From: Opitutaceae bacterium
Lineage (GTDB): Bacteria; Verrucomicrobiota; Verrucomicrobiia; Opitutales; Opitutaceae
Assembly (NCBI GenBank): GCA_028688225.1
Contig: JAQTYQ010000001.1
Coordinates: 51,664-115,663, forward strand
Direction of reading: 5' to 3'
Length of the DNA: 64,000 nucleotides
Below the pieces are notes generated by a model. It did not search any database, had not been told where the DNA came from, and saw only the letters and a program-made list of their open reading frames with translations. This document shows, piece by piece, positions 1 through 9,085 of the stretch (positions are counted from its first letter, which is position 1; each line of letters starts with the position of its first letter). Both the position numbers and the translations under genes were made by a program.

Positions 1-1387
1 AGAGGACAAACGGCTCGCCCCGCAGGGTGATCCGCTCCGCGGCAATTCCGCTCACCCCGGCCACCACCGTCGGCGGCAACTTTTCGTAAACGGGCACCCA
101 CTTACGGGCTTTTGCAATCGCAAGGAGGTCCGCCCGATGGTCGGGGTGTGCGATCTGCACCAGTTCGAGGGCGCGCTCGCGGATGCTGCGTCCGCGCAGT
201 GTCGCGATGCCGTACTCGGTGACCACGTAGTGCACGTCGCCCCGCGAGGCCACGACGCCCGATCCCGGCACGAGGTGCGTGACGATCCGCGATGACCCGT
301 CGGGCGTCGTGCTGGGCAAGGCAACAATCGGCCGGCCGCCGGGACAGAGCGCCGCCCCGCGGAGAAAATCCGTCTGCCCGCCGAATCCGCTGGCGAAATG
401 AGGGCCCACCGAATCGTTGGCGACCTGGCCGGTGAGGTCGACCTGTTGCGCGCCCGCGATCGCGACCATGCGATGGTTTTTGGCAATGACCGCCGGATGA
501 TTCACGTAATCAAAGGGCAGGAACTGCACCTGCGGGTTGCCGTGCAGCCATTCGTAAAGCCGGCGGGTGCCGACGGCATACGAAGCGACGATTTCGCCGT
601 CGTGCAGCCCTTTTTTCTTGTTGGTCACGGCGCCGGCCTTGACGAGTTCGAACAAGCCGTCACCGAGGCGATCGGTGTGGATGCCGAGGTTTTTCCGTTC
701 CTTCAACGCGCCGGCCACGGCCTCCGTGCAGACGGTTGAGCCGATGCGCAGGGTGCATTCGTCCTCCACGAGCAGCGCCACGTAGCTGGCGATGCGGGCG
801 CTGGTCTCGTCGACGGAGACCGGGGGGATCTCGGGCAACGGCGTGTCGGCATCGAGAAACGCGTTCACCCGCTTCCATGCGAGCTTCGTGTCGCCCAGCG
901 TCCGCGGCAGGCTGGGATTGACCTGGGCGATGACCACGTCGGCGGCATCGACCGCGGCGCGGGTGACGTCGCAGGAAACGCCCAGCGAGCAGAAACCGCT
1001 CCGGTCGGGCGGGGTCACCTGCACGAGCGCCACGTCGAGGGGGATGACGCGATCATGAAAGAGCGACGGGATCTCGAAGAAGAACGACGGCGTGTAGTCC
1101 GCGCGGCCGGCCTCGACCGCCTCGCGCATTCCCGGGCCGAGAAAAAAGGAGGTGGCGTTGAGGCTGGCGATGTACCGGTCGGCGACCCAGGGCACGTCGC
1201 CAAGCGTGAGCACATGGACGAATTCCAGGTCGGAGAGCTGCGGCGCCTGGGCGAGCAGGCCGTTGACAAGCGCGGTTGGGACAGCGGCGTAGGAGCCGAT
1301 GAATACGCGGCTGCCGGCCCGGACGAGCCTGGGCCAATCTTCCGGGGTGAGCGGCTGGGGCGGGAGTTTGCGGGGCTTGGCGGGCAC
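1..1387 (-). CDS. Acetyl-CoA hydrolase/CoA-transferase family protein (3' end outside window)
   Basis: The reading frame runs off the window start, so the C-terminus is missing; about 462 residues are visible. The start is taken as GTG at 1387, preceded by AGGA about 10 nt upstream, giving an N-terminus of VPAKPRKLPPQPLT. The body matches the 4-hydroxybutyrate CoA-transferase/acetyl-CoA hydrolase family: a segment FASGFGGQTDF near residue 340 and VHYVVTEYGIATLRGRSI near residue 400 are typical of the C-terminal domain. Such cytoplasmic enzymes move CoA between acetate and other acyl groups or hydrolyse acyl-CoA. The exact substrate cannot be told. The gene diverges from the E1 dehydrogenase gene, sharing a 163-bp upstream region, which suggests a role in acyl-CoA metabolism. 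Confidence 0.85.
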   Translation of the reverse strand, partial: MPAKPRKLPPQPLTPEDWPRLVRAGSRVFIGSYAAVPTALVNGLLAQAPQLSDLEFVHVLTLGDVPWVADRYIASLNATSFFLGPGMREAVEAGRADYTPSFFFEIPSLFHDRVIPLDVALVQVTPPDRSGFCSLGVSCDVTRAAVDAADVVIAQVNPSLPRTLGDTKLAWKRVNAFLDADTPLPEIPPVSVDETSARIASYVALLVEDECTLRIGSTVCTEAVAGALKERKNLGIHTDRLGDGLFELVKAGAVTNKKKGLHDGEIVASYAVGTRRLYEWLHGNPQVQFLPFDYVNHPAVIAKNHRMVAIAGAQQVDLTGQVANDSVGPHFASGFGGQTDFLRGAALCPGGRPIVALPSTTPDGSSRIVTHLVPGSGVVASRGDVHYVVTEYGIATLRGRSIRERALELVQIAHPDHRADLLAIAKARKWVPVYEKLPPTVVAGVSGIAAERITLRGEPFVL

Positions 1388-1550
1388 GGGAAACAGTCCT
1401 GCAGGTCGGCGTCCGTCCGGATGAAGCGGGACCCTGGCGCACGACCGGGATGACACCTTGCAGGAAAAAGAAAAAGGGCGGAAGAGTCAAAGCCTGCCGC
1501 AGGTGTGTGCTTGCACGCGGCCCGGCCGGTTGCCACCGTCGGGGCCCAGC

Positions 1551-3617
1551 ATGGTTTATCCCAAACCTCCCGCGATTCTGGCGGAACACGATTTGCGGCC
1601 CGTGGATCTCGACCGCGACCTGCCCGGCGCCCTGCTCCGTACCTACGCGTGGATGCAGCTCGCCCGCACGGCGGACAACCGCCTTCTTGAGCTCTTCCGG
1701 CAGGGACTCATCCGCGGCACCGTCACCGGCGGCCAGGGCAACGAGGGGCTGATCGTCCCGCTCGTCCTCCTGGCCGACAAGGCGGTCGACGTCATCTCCA
1801 TCACGCATCGCGGCCTCGGCGGCCACCTCCTCTGGAGCGGCCACCTCGTCGACCATCTCAACCAGTATTTCGCCAACGCCGCCAGCCCCACCCGGGCCCG
1901 CGAAGGCAACGTCCACCACGGCGATCCGAAAAACCGCTCGCTGCCGATGATCAGCCACCTCGGCACCATGGTGTCGAATGTCGTCGGCGCCACCGACTCG
2001 CAGCGCCGCCTCGGCCGCCCGGCCATGGGCTTCGCGTTCATCGGTGACGGTTCCAGCAGCACGGGCGACGTGCACGAGTCGCTCAACCTCGCCTCGCTGC
2101 TCAACCTGCCGGTGCTGTTCGTCATCGAGAACAACCGCTACGCCTACTCGACGCCGGTCAGCGAGCAGTACGCCGCCGGGGTCGAACTCTGGCGCCGGGC
2201 CGCCGGCTACGGCATCGAGGGCCTCGCCCTCGACTGCACGGCGGACGTCGCCGTCACGCTCCGGACGTTTGCCGCCGCGATCGACCGGGTCCGCCGGACC
2301 GGCCGGCCGCTGCTGATCGAGGCGAACACGCTGCGCCTGCGCGGCCACGCCGCCTACGACACCTGCGATTACCTGAAGCCGGGCGAGGCCGACGCCTTTT
2401 TTGCGGCCGATCCGCTACCGAAACTGCGCGCCCGCCTCGCCGCCGACGGTCATGGCGCCAAAATCGAGGCGATCGACGCCGGGATCACCGCATTTGTCGA
2501 GGAGTGTCTCAAGGTGGCGATCGCCCAGCCGCGCCCCGACCCCGCGGGCATGGAAGCCGATCTGTTCGCGCCGCCCGCGCCGCCGGTGCCATGGGTGCCG
2601 GCGCTGGATTCGGAACCCAGAACCAAAAACTCAAAACCCAAGACCGAAGTTCTCACCCTGGCGCAGGCGCTCAACCGCGCGCTGCGCAAAATCCTCACCG
2701 AGCGCCCCGAATCCCTCGTGCTCGGCCAGGACATCGCCACCTATGGCGGCGCCTTCAAGGTTACCGAGGACCTGCTCAGGGACTTCGGCCGCCCGCGCGT
2801 GCTGAACATGCCCCTCGCCGAAAGCGGCTGCACCGGCTACGCCATCGGCCTCGCGCTCAACGGCCACCGGCCCATCGAGGAGTTCCAGTTCGCCGACTTC
2901 TCCACCGAGGCCGTGACCCAGATCGTGCTCAACGCGGCCACCTACCATTTCCGCTCGGGAGCGAAGGTGCCGCTCGTGCTGCGGCTGCCGTGCGGCGGCG
3001 GCCTGACTTTCGGCTCGTTCCACTCCGAGGAACTCGAGTCGTTTTTCCTCTCCATGCCGGGTCTCAAGGCGCTCTATCCCAGCAACCCGCAGGACGCCTT
3101 CAACGCCCTGCTCGCCGCCTTCGAGGACGACAATCCCGTCCTGCTATTCGAGCACAAGGGTCTCTACCGGCGCGGCAAGCAACCGGTCGCGTGGGACCCG
3201 CACTACCGCGATGTCTGGAACCCCCGGTGCGTCCGGCCGGGAGACTTCGCCACCTTCGTGACCTACGGCGAGATGGTGCACCTCGCCGGCGAGGTCTGCG
3301 ACTACTTCGCCACCGAATATGAACGCAGGCTCGAGCTCTGGGACCTGCGCGGCCTGTCGCCGCTCCGGCTCGGCGCCATCCAGGAGTCGCTGGCGCGCAC
3401 CCACCGGCTCATCGTGCTGCACGAGGGCCGGCGCACCCACGGTTTCGGCGCCGAACTCGTGGCCCGGCTCACCGAGGAGCACTTCTTTGCGCTTGAGGCG
3501 CCGCCGCTGCGCCTGGGCGCGCTCGACCTGCCGGTGCCCTTCGCCCCCGAGCTGGAAACCGCCTTCCGCCCCACCCGGGAAAAGGTGATCGACACCATCG
3601 TCCGCTGGCTGGGCTGA
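1551..3617 (+). CDS. Fused 2-oxoacid dehydrogenase E1 (alpha and beta subunits in one chain)
   Basis: The 688-residue protein joins an E1-alpha half (about residues 1-350) and an E1-beta half (about 365-688). The linker is hydrophilic, rich in Lys, Ser and Pro. The alpha half holds the thiamine diphosphate motif, GDGSSSTGDVHE from residue 165 ending in IENNRYAYSTP. The beta half has EEFQFADF and LRLPCGGGLTFGSFHSEE, typical of pyruvate or branched-chain 2-oxoacid dehydrogenase beta chains. It would decarboxylate pyruvate or a branched-chain 2-oxoacid and acylate the lipoyl group of E2. No E2 or E3 gene is adjacent. The open frame extends upstream to 1458, but homology-like sequence begins at MVYPKPP, so ATG 1551 is chosen. 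The substrate is not certain from sequence alone. Confidence 0.88.
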   Translation: MVYPKPPAILAEHDLRPVDLDRDLPGALLRTYAWMQLARTADNRLLELFRQGLIRGTVTGGQGNEGLIVPLVLLADKAVDVISITHRGLGGHLLWSGHLVDHLNQYFANAASPTRAREGNVHHGDPKNRSLPMISHLGTMVSNVVGATDSQRRLGRPAMGFAFIGDGSSSTGDVHESLNLASLLNLPVLFVIENNRYAYSTPVSEQYAAGVELWRRAAGYGIEGLALDCTADVAVTLRTFAAAIDRVRRTGRPLLIEANTLRLRGHAAYDTCDYLKPGEADAFFAADPLPKLRARLAADGHGAKIEAIDAGITAFVEECLKVAIAQPRPDPAGMEADLFAPPAPPVPWVPALDSEPRTKNSKPKTEVLTLAQALNRALRKILTERPESLVLGQDIATYGGAFKVTEDLLRDFGRPRVLNMPLAESGCTGYAIGLALNGHRPIEEFQFADFSTEAVTQIVLNAATYHFRSGAKVPLVLRLPCGGGLTFGSFHSEELESFFLSMPGLKALYPSNPQDAFNALLAAFEDDNPVLLFEHKGLYRRGKQPVAWDPHYRDVWNPRCVRPGDFATFVTYGEMVHLAGEVCDYFATEYERRLELWDLRGLSPLRLGAIQESLARTHRLIVLHEGRRTHGFGAELVARLTEEHFFALEAPPLRLGALDLPVPFAPELETAFRPTREKVIDTIVRWLG

Positions 3618-3637
3618 ACCGGAGGGCGGATTTCGGA

Positions 3638-4225
3638 TTGGCGATTTCCGCCCGACCTCTGTTTGCTTGGCTCCGCTTGAAAGCAAAACGTCTCCGTCCG
3701 CGGTCAACCTCTTCCGGTCCCCGGTCTGCGCGATCCGGCGTCTCCCGTGCCGCCTGGGCGCGCATCCGGCTCTTCGCCATGGACGTCGATGGCATTCTCA
3801 CCGACGGGACCGTGATGATTCATGCCGACGGCAGCGAGGCGAAGGCTTTCTCCATCCTCGACGGCATGGGGCTCGTGCGCTGCCGCGGAGCCGGCATCGC
3901 CCTCGCCTGGATCTCCGGCCGGCCCTCGCGCGCCACGGCCGTCCGCGCCGCCGAGCTGAAGATCCCCCATCTCATCCAGGGCCGCACCGACAAGCTCTCC
4001 GCGCTCCAGGAGCTGGCCGGCCGGCTCGGCCTCAAGGCCGGGGCGGTATGCTACATGGGCGACGACGACATCGATGCGCCCGCGCTCGCCTGGGCCGGCG
4101 TCGGCGCCACCGTGCCCGGGGCCATGCCCGCCGCCGTGGCGGCGGCGGATTATGTCACGGGACTGGCCGCGGGTCACGGCGCGGTGCGCGAGGTGTGTGA
4201 ACATATCCTCCGCCGGCCGATCTAA
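3638..4225 (+). CDS. kdsC: 3-deoxy-D-manno-octulosonate 8-phosphate phosphatase (KdsC-like HAD)
   Basis: HAD-superfamily phosphatase that removes phosphate from KDO-8-P in lipopolysaccharide inner-core synthesis, in the cytoplasm. The nucleophile motif FAMDVDGILTDG, followed by SILDGMGLV and AWISGRPS, is the KdsC/YrbI signature. The late acidic motif is MGDDDIDAPAL. The start is uncertain: TTG at 3638 gives 195 residues with a basic, low-complexity N-terminus of about 40 residues, while KdsC usually has about 170. ATG at 3779 would cut off the first beta strand and is unlikely, so the true start lies upstream of it, perhaps TTG 3677. It leads the kdsC-lptC-lptA-lptB cluster, an order known from many Gram-negative genomes. 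Confidence 0.85.
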   Translation: MAISARPLFAWLRLKAKRLRPRSTSSGPRSARSGVSRAAWARIRLFAMDVDGILTDGTVMIHADGSEAKAFSILDGMGLVRCRGAGIALAWISGRPSRATAVRAAELKIPHLIQGRTDKLSALQELAGRLGLKAGAVCYMGDDDIDAPALAWAGVGATVPGAMPAAVAAADYVTGLAAGHGAVREVCEHILRRPI

Positions 4226-4233
4226 CCCCCGCC

Positions 4234-4698
4234 GTGTCTTTCCTGCGCCACGCTCTCCCGGTGTTCTGCGCCCTCGGTCTTGCGGCCGGGACGGGCCGTC
4301 TGGCCGGAGCCGACGAGCGTCCGACCGCGCTCAGCCCTGCCGCCCCGGTGATCAACTTCAGCGTGCCCACCTTCACCAGGGAGGGCAACCGCTCATGGCT
4401 CCTGCGCGGTTCCGAGGGACTCTACGTCAACGCCAACCAGCTCGATGTGACCAACCTCAACCTCACGGTCTTCACCGGCGACGCCACGAATCGCGTGGAG
4501 TCGGTCTTCCTGAGCCCCGCGGCCACCGCGCTCATCCACGACAGCCAGGTGCGCGGCCCCGGCCTGGTCCGGCTCATCTGCGAGGATTTCGAGGCCACCG
4601 GCGAGGCCTGGCTGTATGACCATCGCCAGAAAAAGGTTTCCATCCACAAAAACGTGCGCGTAGTTTTCCATTCCCCGTTGCGGGACATTCTCCGATGA
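4234..4698 (+). CDS. LptC-like LPS export protein
   Basis: Small 154-residue protein with a hydrophobic N-terminal segment (residues 4-25) that acts as signal or membrane anchor, followed by a beta-rich domain with the pattern SWLLRGSEGLYVNANQLDVTN. That pattern resembles the repeats of LptC, the inner-membrane-anchored component that passes LPS from the LptBFG transporter to LptA. Assignment rests mainly on position: it lies 8 nt after kdsC and its stop overlaps the next start by 4 nt (ATGA), as expected for translational coupling with lptA. GTG start at 4234. It is short for LptC (usually about 190), and sequence similarity alone is weak. Confidence 0.62.
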   Translation: MSFLRHALPVFCALGLAAGTGRLAGADERPTALSPAAPVINFSVPTFTREGNRSWLLRGSEGLYVNANQLDVTNLNLTVFTGDATNRVESVFLSPAATALIHDSQVRGPGLVRLICEDFEATGEAWLYDHRQKKVSIHKNVRVVFHSPLRDILR

Positions 4699-5246
4699 CA
4701 CCCTGCCGCCATGCCGCCCTGCCCTGCCTGCTGATCGCCGCCCTCTGGCTGCCGGTGCGCGCCGGAGAGGAGGCTGCGCCCGCGACGGTCATCGAGGCCG
4801 CCGCCTGCGACATCCAGAGCACCGACACCCAGACCGTCTCGGTCTTCACCGGCAACGTCACCGTCACCGGCAACAACATCCGCATCACCTGCGACCGCCT
4901 CGACGTCGTCTCCCTGCGCAGCGGAGACCGGCAGGATACCGTCGGCCGGCAGGACCGGTTCAAGTCGCTCATCGCCACCGGCAAGGTGCGCATTGTCCAA
5001 GGCGACCGCGAGGCCACCTGCGAGCGCGCCGAGGTGCTGCCGGGCGAGGACCGGATCACCCTTTCCGGGCGGCCCATGGTGGTCGACCAGGGCAACAACT
5101 CGACGGCTACGGGTGAGCCGCTGATCCTCTATCGCGGCGATCGTCGCGTCCACGGCAGCAACGTCCGGCTCACCCTGCCGCCGCTCAAGAACCTCGGCTT
5201 CGACAAGAACCAGCCGCCGCCGGCCGAACCGGCCAGACAACCTTGA
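4695..5246 (+). CDS. LptA/OstA-family periplasmic LPS transport protein
   Basis: 183 residues with a signal peptide (MTPCRHAALPCLLIAALWLP, cleavage near VRAGEE). An OstA-like beta-jellyroll follows: SVFTGNVTVTGNNIRITCDRLDV and a later LIATGKVRIVQGDREATC are the characteristic strand repeats of LptA. The protein bridges the periplasm in LPS export. It starts inside the stop of the LptC-like gene, and its stop overlaps the lptB start (TTGA), so the three genes are almost certainly co-translated. Confidence 0.8.
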   Translation: MTPCRHAALPCLLIAALWLPVRAGEEAAPATVIEAAACDIQSTDTQTVSVFTGNVTVTGNNIRITCDRLDVVSLRSGDRQDTVGRQDRFKSLIATGKVRIVQGDREATCERAEVLPGEDRITLSGRPMVVDQGNNSTATGEPLILYRGDRRVHGSNVRLTLPPLKNLGFDKNQPPPAEPARQP

Positions 5247-6016
5247 GCATGGGAACCGCGTCCAGTCCCGAGCCCGCCGCCCCGCCGGAAAACGGCGCCT
5301 TCATCCGCACGGAAGGCCTGGTGAAGGTCTTCGGCCAGCGCGCGGTCGTCAACGGCGTCAATCTCTGCGTCAAGGCCGGCGAGGTGGTCGGCCTGCTCGG
5401 CCGCAACGGCGCGGGCAAGACCACCACCTTCTACATGATCGTCGGCCTCGTGCCCGTGACGCGCGGCCGGGTGTTCATCAATGGCGCTGAGGCCACCCGC
5501 CTGCGCATGCACCAGCGGGCGCGCCTGGGCGTCGGCTACCTGCCGCAGGAGGCCTCCGTCTTCCGCAAGCTCACCGTCGAAGAAAACATCCTCGCGATCG
5601 TCGAGACGCTGCCCGGCGCCCGCCGCGACCGTCCCGCCTGCGTCCGCCGCCACCTCGACGAACTCGGCCTCTCCCATCTCGCGCAGCAGCGGGCCTACAC
5701 GCTCTCCGGCGGCGAACGCCGCCGGCTCGAGATCGCCCGCGCGCTCGTCACCGCACCGCGCTTCCTCCTCATGGACGAGCCGTTCAGCGGCATCGACCCG
5801 ATCGCCGTGGCCGACGTGCAGAAAATCGTCCGCCAGCTCAAGGAGCGCGGCATCGGCGTGCTCATCACCGACCACAACGTCCGCGAGACCCTCAACATCG
5901 TGGACCGCGGCTACATCATCCATGAAGGCCGGGTCATCGCCGAGGGCCCGCGGGAGTACCTGATCAACGACGCCAAGGCCCGGGAGTTCTACCTCGGCAA
6001 GGACTTCAACCTCTAG
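5243..6016 (+). CDS. lptB: LPS export ABC transporter ATP-binding protein LptB
   Basis: 257-residue cytoplasmic ATPase of the LptB2FG transporter. It has Walker A GRNGAGKTTT, a Q-loop region YLPQEASVFRKLTVEEN typical of LptB, the signature LSGGERRRLEIARAL, Walker B FLLMDEPFSGIDP, and the switch histidine in ITDHNVRETL. The end VIAEGPREYLINDAKAREFYLG is also LptB-like. The start could be TTG 5243, overlapping the previous stop, or ATG 5249. The permease genes lptF and lptG are not in the window. It is the last gene of the LPS cluster and is followed by a repeat-containing gap and then hprK. Confidence 0.93.
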   Translation: MSMGTASSPEPAAPPENGAFIRTEGLVKVFGQRAVVNGVNLCVKAGEVVGLLGRNGAGKTTTFYMIVGLVPVTRGRVFINGAEATRLRMHQRARLGVGYLPQEASVFRKLTVEENILAIVETLPGARRDRPACVRRHLDELGLSHLAQQRAYTLSGGERRRLEIARALVTAPRFLLMDEPFSGIDPIAVADVQKIVRQLKERGIGVLITDHNVRETLNIVDRGYIIHEGRVIAEGPREYLINDAKAREFYLGKDFNL

Positions 6017-6408
6017 GAACCTGCCGGGCTTTGCCCGCATGTTCCTTGTCAAAATGGCTGCGCCATTTTGGGTAGCCCGCATCGCGCGGAACTCCTGGCG
6101 GCGCTTTGATCGAGAGCTGGCTATGACCATGGCGGTGGCGGAGGCTGTGAAAGATGCGGGCTAGCAGATTGTGGTTGTGCCGGCCGGCGGAGTATGATGC
6201 ATCCGGGCTGACGCTTTTGAGAACCCGGTATCTATGTGATCAGCCGGTCAGCCGCGAGTTTTCCGACGATGCGCATCATTCACCCCTTCCTTCGATCTGT
6301 CCGCGCCGCGGACATGAAACGAGGCGCCGCTTTTCGCCTCGCCCTGTCTTCCGCCTCCCGACCGCCCCAAGACGCTCGCCGAGCCTGAGGCGGCACCTCG
6401 CTCTTCCC
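6017..6408. other. Intergenic region with hairpins and a short palindromic element
   Basis: No convincing gene lies here. Just after lptB are a hairpin with arms GGAAC/GTTCC (6017-6046) and a perfect 8-bp stem CAAAATGG/CCATTTTG (6050-6070), which may act in termination although no U-tract follows. A 91-bp element follows (separate entry). A possible promoter for hprK is TTGTGG at 6169, an 18-nt spacer, and TATGAT at 6193. It lies about 210 nt before the start and is weakly supported. Confidence 0.4.
6073..6163. repeat. 91-bp element with 11-bp perfect inverted ends
   Basis: TAGCCCGCATC at 6073-6083 is repeated exactly in inverted form as GATGCGGGCTA at 6153-6163. The interior contains no gene. 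It resembles a REP- or MITE-like unit. A similar TAGCCCGC start is seen at 35240. Confidence 0.5.
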
Positions 6409-7434
6409 ATGCTCAAAGCCATCCACGGCATCTCCGTCGCCCATTTCTTTGAAACCTACGGCCCCCGGCTCAAGCTGGAGCTGGTCTGCGGCCGCGACGG
6501 TCTGCACCGCCTGATCCGCGAGCCCGCCATCAACCGCCCCGCGCTCGCGCTGACCGGCTTCTTCAAGTACTTCGCCAACAAACGCGTCCAGGTGCTCGGC
6601 GCCGCCGAGATGACGTTCCTGCGCACCCTCAGCGTGAAGGCCCAGCGCGACGTCCTGAACGGCATGGCCGACCGTCACATCCCCTGCCTTATCCTCACCC
6701 GGAACTACAACTTCCCCAAGCCGATGCTGGAGGTGGCGCAGGAGCGGCACCTGCCCGTGTTCCGCACCCCGATGATCACGATGAACTTCGTGAACACGGC
6801 CACGCTCTTCGTCGACAACGAGTTTGCCCCCGCCACCATCGAACAGGGTACCACCATCGATATCAAGGGCGTCGGCGTGATCATCCGCGGCGACAGCGGC
6901 GTGGGCAAATCGGAGTGCGCGCTCGCCCTGATCGAACGGGGGCACAGCCTCGTGTCCGACGACATCACGGTGATCAAGCTGCTCGACGAGCGCGAACTCA
7001 TGGCCAGCAGCCGCCCGCTCACCCGCGGCTACATGGAGTGCCGTGGCATCGGCATCATCAACATCGCCGAAATGTTCGGCATCAAGAGCGTCCGGCTGGA
7101 GAAACGCATCGACATGGTGGTCAGCCTGCGGGAATGGACGCCCGATGCCGCCGAGGAGCGCACCGGCCTCGAGGAAAACCATTACGAAATCCTCGGCATC
7201 AAGCTGCCGCACATCGAACTGTTCGTGCGGCCGGGCCGCGACATCGCCCGCCTGGTCGAGGTGGCGGCCATGGTGCAGGCCCTCAAACGCATGGGCCACG
7301 ATCCGGCAAAGGATTTCAACGAGCGTCTCATCGCCCACATGGCCGAGTCGCCGGACGGTGCCGGCAAAAAACCGCTCAAGCTTGTCGTCTCCCCCTATCC
7401 CCGCGAAGAGCCGAGCCGCGGCGCGCATGTGTGA
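6409..7434 (+). CDS. hprK: HPr kinase/phosphorylase
   Basis: 342-residue enzyme that phosphorylates and dephosphorylates the regulatory serine of HPr or a homologue, linking carbon or phosphotransfer state to regulation. Walker A is GDSGVGKS (residues 161-168), followed by ERGHSLVSDD. The family signature is MECRGIGIINIAEMFG near residue 209. The N-terminal domain has LTRNYNFPKPMLEVAQE. ATG 6409 is chosen because upstream codons look unlike the family. In proteobacteria hprK often sits near lptB and rpoN; here it follows lptB directly, without rpoN or a PTS gene in view. Confidence 0.93.
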   Translation: MLKAIHGISVAHFFETYGPRLKLELVCGRDGLHRLIREPAINRPALALTGFFKYFANKRVQVLGAAEMTFLRTLSVKAQRDVLNGMADRHIPCLILTRNYNFPKPMLEVAQERHLPVFRTPMITMNFVNTATLFVDNEFAPATIEQGTTIDIKGVGVIIRGDSGVGKSECALALIERGHSLVSDDITVIKLLDERELMASSRPLTRGYMECRGIGIINIAEMFGIKSVRLEKRIDMVVSLREWTPDAAEERTGLEENHYEILGIKLPHIELFVRPGRDIARLVEVAAMVQALKRMGHDPAKDFNERLIAHMAESPDGAGKKPLKLVVSPYPREEPSRGAHV

Positions 7435-7467
7435 TGCCGCCGGCTCCGCCCGCCAAATTTTTCCCTC

Positions 7468-8214
7468 ATGCCCTCCTTCCGTGCCGACGGCCGCCGCGCC
7501 GACCAGCTGCGTCCCGTGATCTTCGAAGCCGGTCCTGCGCCCTATGCCGCCGGCTCCGTGCTCGTCCGCTTCGGCTGCACGCAGGTCATCTGCGCCGCCA
7601 CCATCGAGCCCAAGGTGCCCACCTGGATGAAACAGCAGGGCGTGCCCGGCGGCTGGCTGACCGCCGAATACTCGATGCTGCCCTACAGCACGCTCGACCG
7701 GAAGCCGCGCGATATCACCCGGGGGAAGATCGACGGCCGCACCGTCGAGATCCAGCGCCTGATCGGCCGCTCGCTCCGCGCCGTGCTCGACTTGCGCAAA
7801 CTGGGGGAAAATACGCTGTGGATCGACTGCGATGTGCTGCAGGCCGACGGCGGCACGCGCACCGCCTCCATCACCGGCGCCTACCTCGCCGCCCGCCTCG
7901 CAATCCAGAAGCTGCTCGATGCAAAGAAAATCGCGGAGAGTCCCCTGACCGACTCCGTCGCCGCTGTCAGCGTGGGCCTGATCCAGGGAGCAGGACTGCT
8001 TGACCTCGCCTACGTCGAGGACAAGGACGCCGAGGTCGATTTCAACGTCGTCATGACCGGCGGCGGACAGTTTGTCGAGGTGCAGGGCACGGGCGAGGAG
8101 GCGACGTTCTCCCATGAGCAGCTCCAGAGTCTGCTCGCGCTCGCCCAGCAGGGGCTCCAGGAGCTGACCGCGCTGCAGACGGCGTTCCTCGCAAAGCACT
8201 TGCTGAAGTTTTGA
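7468..8214 (+). CDS. rph: Ribonuclease PH
   Basis: 248-residue phosphorolytic 3' exoribonuclease that trims tRNA precursors. Family motifs are PSFRADGRRADQLRPV at the start, GWLTAEYSMLPYST, the phosphate and RNA-binding segment GRTVEIQRLIGRSLRA, DCDVLQADGGTRTASITGA, and the C-terminal DFNVVMTGGGQFVEVQGTGE. Length and motifs are normal, and a full active enzyme is expected. It lies 33 bp after hprK on the same strand and may share its transcript. Confidence 0.95.
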   Translation: MPSFRADGRRADQLRPVIFEAGPAPYAAGSVLVRFGCTQVICAATIEPKVPTWMKQQGVPGGWLTAEYSMLPYSTLDRKPRDITRGKIDGRTVEIQRLIGRSLRAVLDLRKLGENTLWIDCDVLQADGGTRTASITGAYLAARLAIQKLLDAKKIAESPLTDSVAAVSVGLIQGAGLLDLAYVEDKDAEVDFNVVMTGGGQFVEVQGTGEEATFSHEQLQSLLALAQQGLQELTALQTAFLAKHLLKF

Positions 8215-8303
8215 CGGTCCGGCGGCGCGGCGGGGCTTTGGCGATGAAGTCCTCGCCATCTGGCGGGCCGTGCCCTCGGCAACCGCCGATCGGCAGGCCG
8301 GCC

Positions 8304-8801
8304 TCAGGAATTCACCGGCACCTTGATGACGGTTTTGCGCACGAGCGCGGGATGCCGCACCGCCAGCGAGGGCATATGGGCGTCCTCCGGCCAGAACACC
8401 GCCGCATCGCCCGGCCGCATCCACAGCACCGATGCCGCCCCAGTGTCGGCGTATTTGATGAAATCGCTGGCCTCGTCGTAGTCCTGGGTGACGGCGAGCC
8501 CGGCCGCGGCGGCCACCTCCATCAATTCCTCGCCCGTCACGATCACCTGCACATCGATGTATCTGCGGTGGGTTTCGAAAAAACCCTCTGAGCGGGACTT
8601 CGTCCGATAGGCCATTTCCACGGCACAGGCTCCGCCGGCGAGTTCCTGGCGGTGGGTGGAGCCCTCAGCGAGGGCGGTGATGCGCCGATGGGCGGTCGAA
8701 CCCGCTGTCAGCGCCTCCAGGGCATAGGCGAACGCGGCCTGAAATTCCGGAAGCGATGCGCAGCAGGCGCGCACCTGGGTGAGAGCTCCAAAACAAGCCA
8801 T
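8304..8801 (-). CDS. YhcH/YjgK/YiaL family protein (DUF386)
   Basis: 165-residue cupin-fold protein of the YhcH/YjgK/YiaL family, associated with sugar acid or sialic acid catabolism. Visible family features are FFETHRRYIDVQVIVTGEE and VLWMRPGDAAVFWPEDAHMPSLAV, including the histidines and glutamate that would bind a metal. It ends in VRKTVIKVPVNS, a typical C-terminus. The start at 8801 (MACFGALTQ) is selected because the frame upstream (to 8906) has low-complexity sequence. The gene stands alone, converging with rph. The substrate is unknown. Confidence 0.85.
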   Translation of the reverse strand: MACFGALTQVRACCASLPEFQAAFAYALEALTAGSTAHRRITALAEGSTHRQELAGGACAVEMAYRTKSRSEGFFETHRRYIDVQVIVTGEELMEVAAAAGLAVTQDYDEASDFIKYADTGAASVLWMRPGDAAVFWPEDAHMPSLAVRHPALVRKTVIKVPVNS

Positions 8802-9085
8802 GGAGCAAGTTGAGGGACGGCCCAAGCCGCCATCAAGGCAATATCCGTAGCGCCCTTCAGGGTGAATTGTGGCGGCCGGCTGCCTCTGCTGAGGCACGAC
8901 AAACATGATCGGTCAACACGGACGCATCTAAAACATTGTCGAGCAGCGGGACTTGGTCTGTGTTCATCGGCCGTGGCCGTCCAAAATCACCCATCCGCCG
9001 TCCAAGGCGTCTTGCGGCGCTCCCGTGGGTTGCCTGCCCTCGGTCGCGGTACCTGCTTCCGCCCGGCCGGAAAGATTTCCGCGCC

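Noticed and set aside
6280..8424. Long minus-strand open frame (714 codons)
   Set aside because: It is antisense to hprK and rph, whose motifs are complete. The frame is Gly/Asp/His-rich shadow sequence typical of GC-rich DNA.
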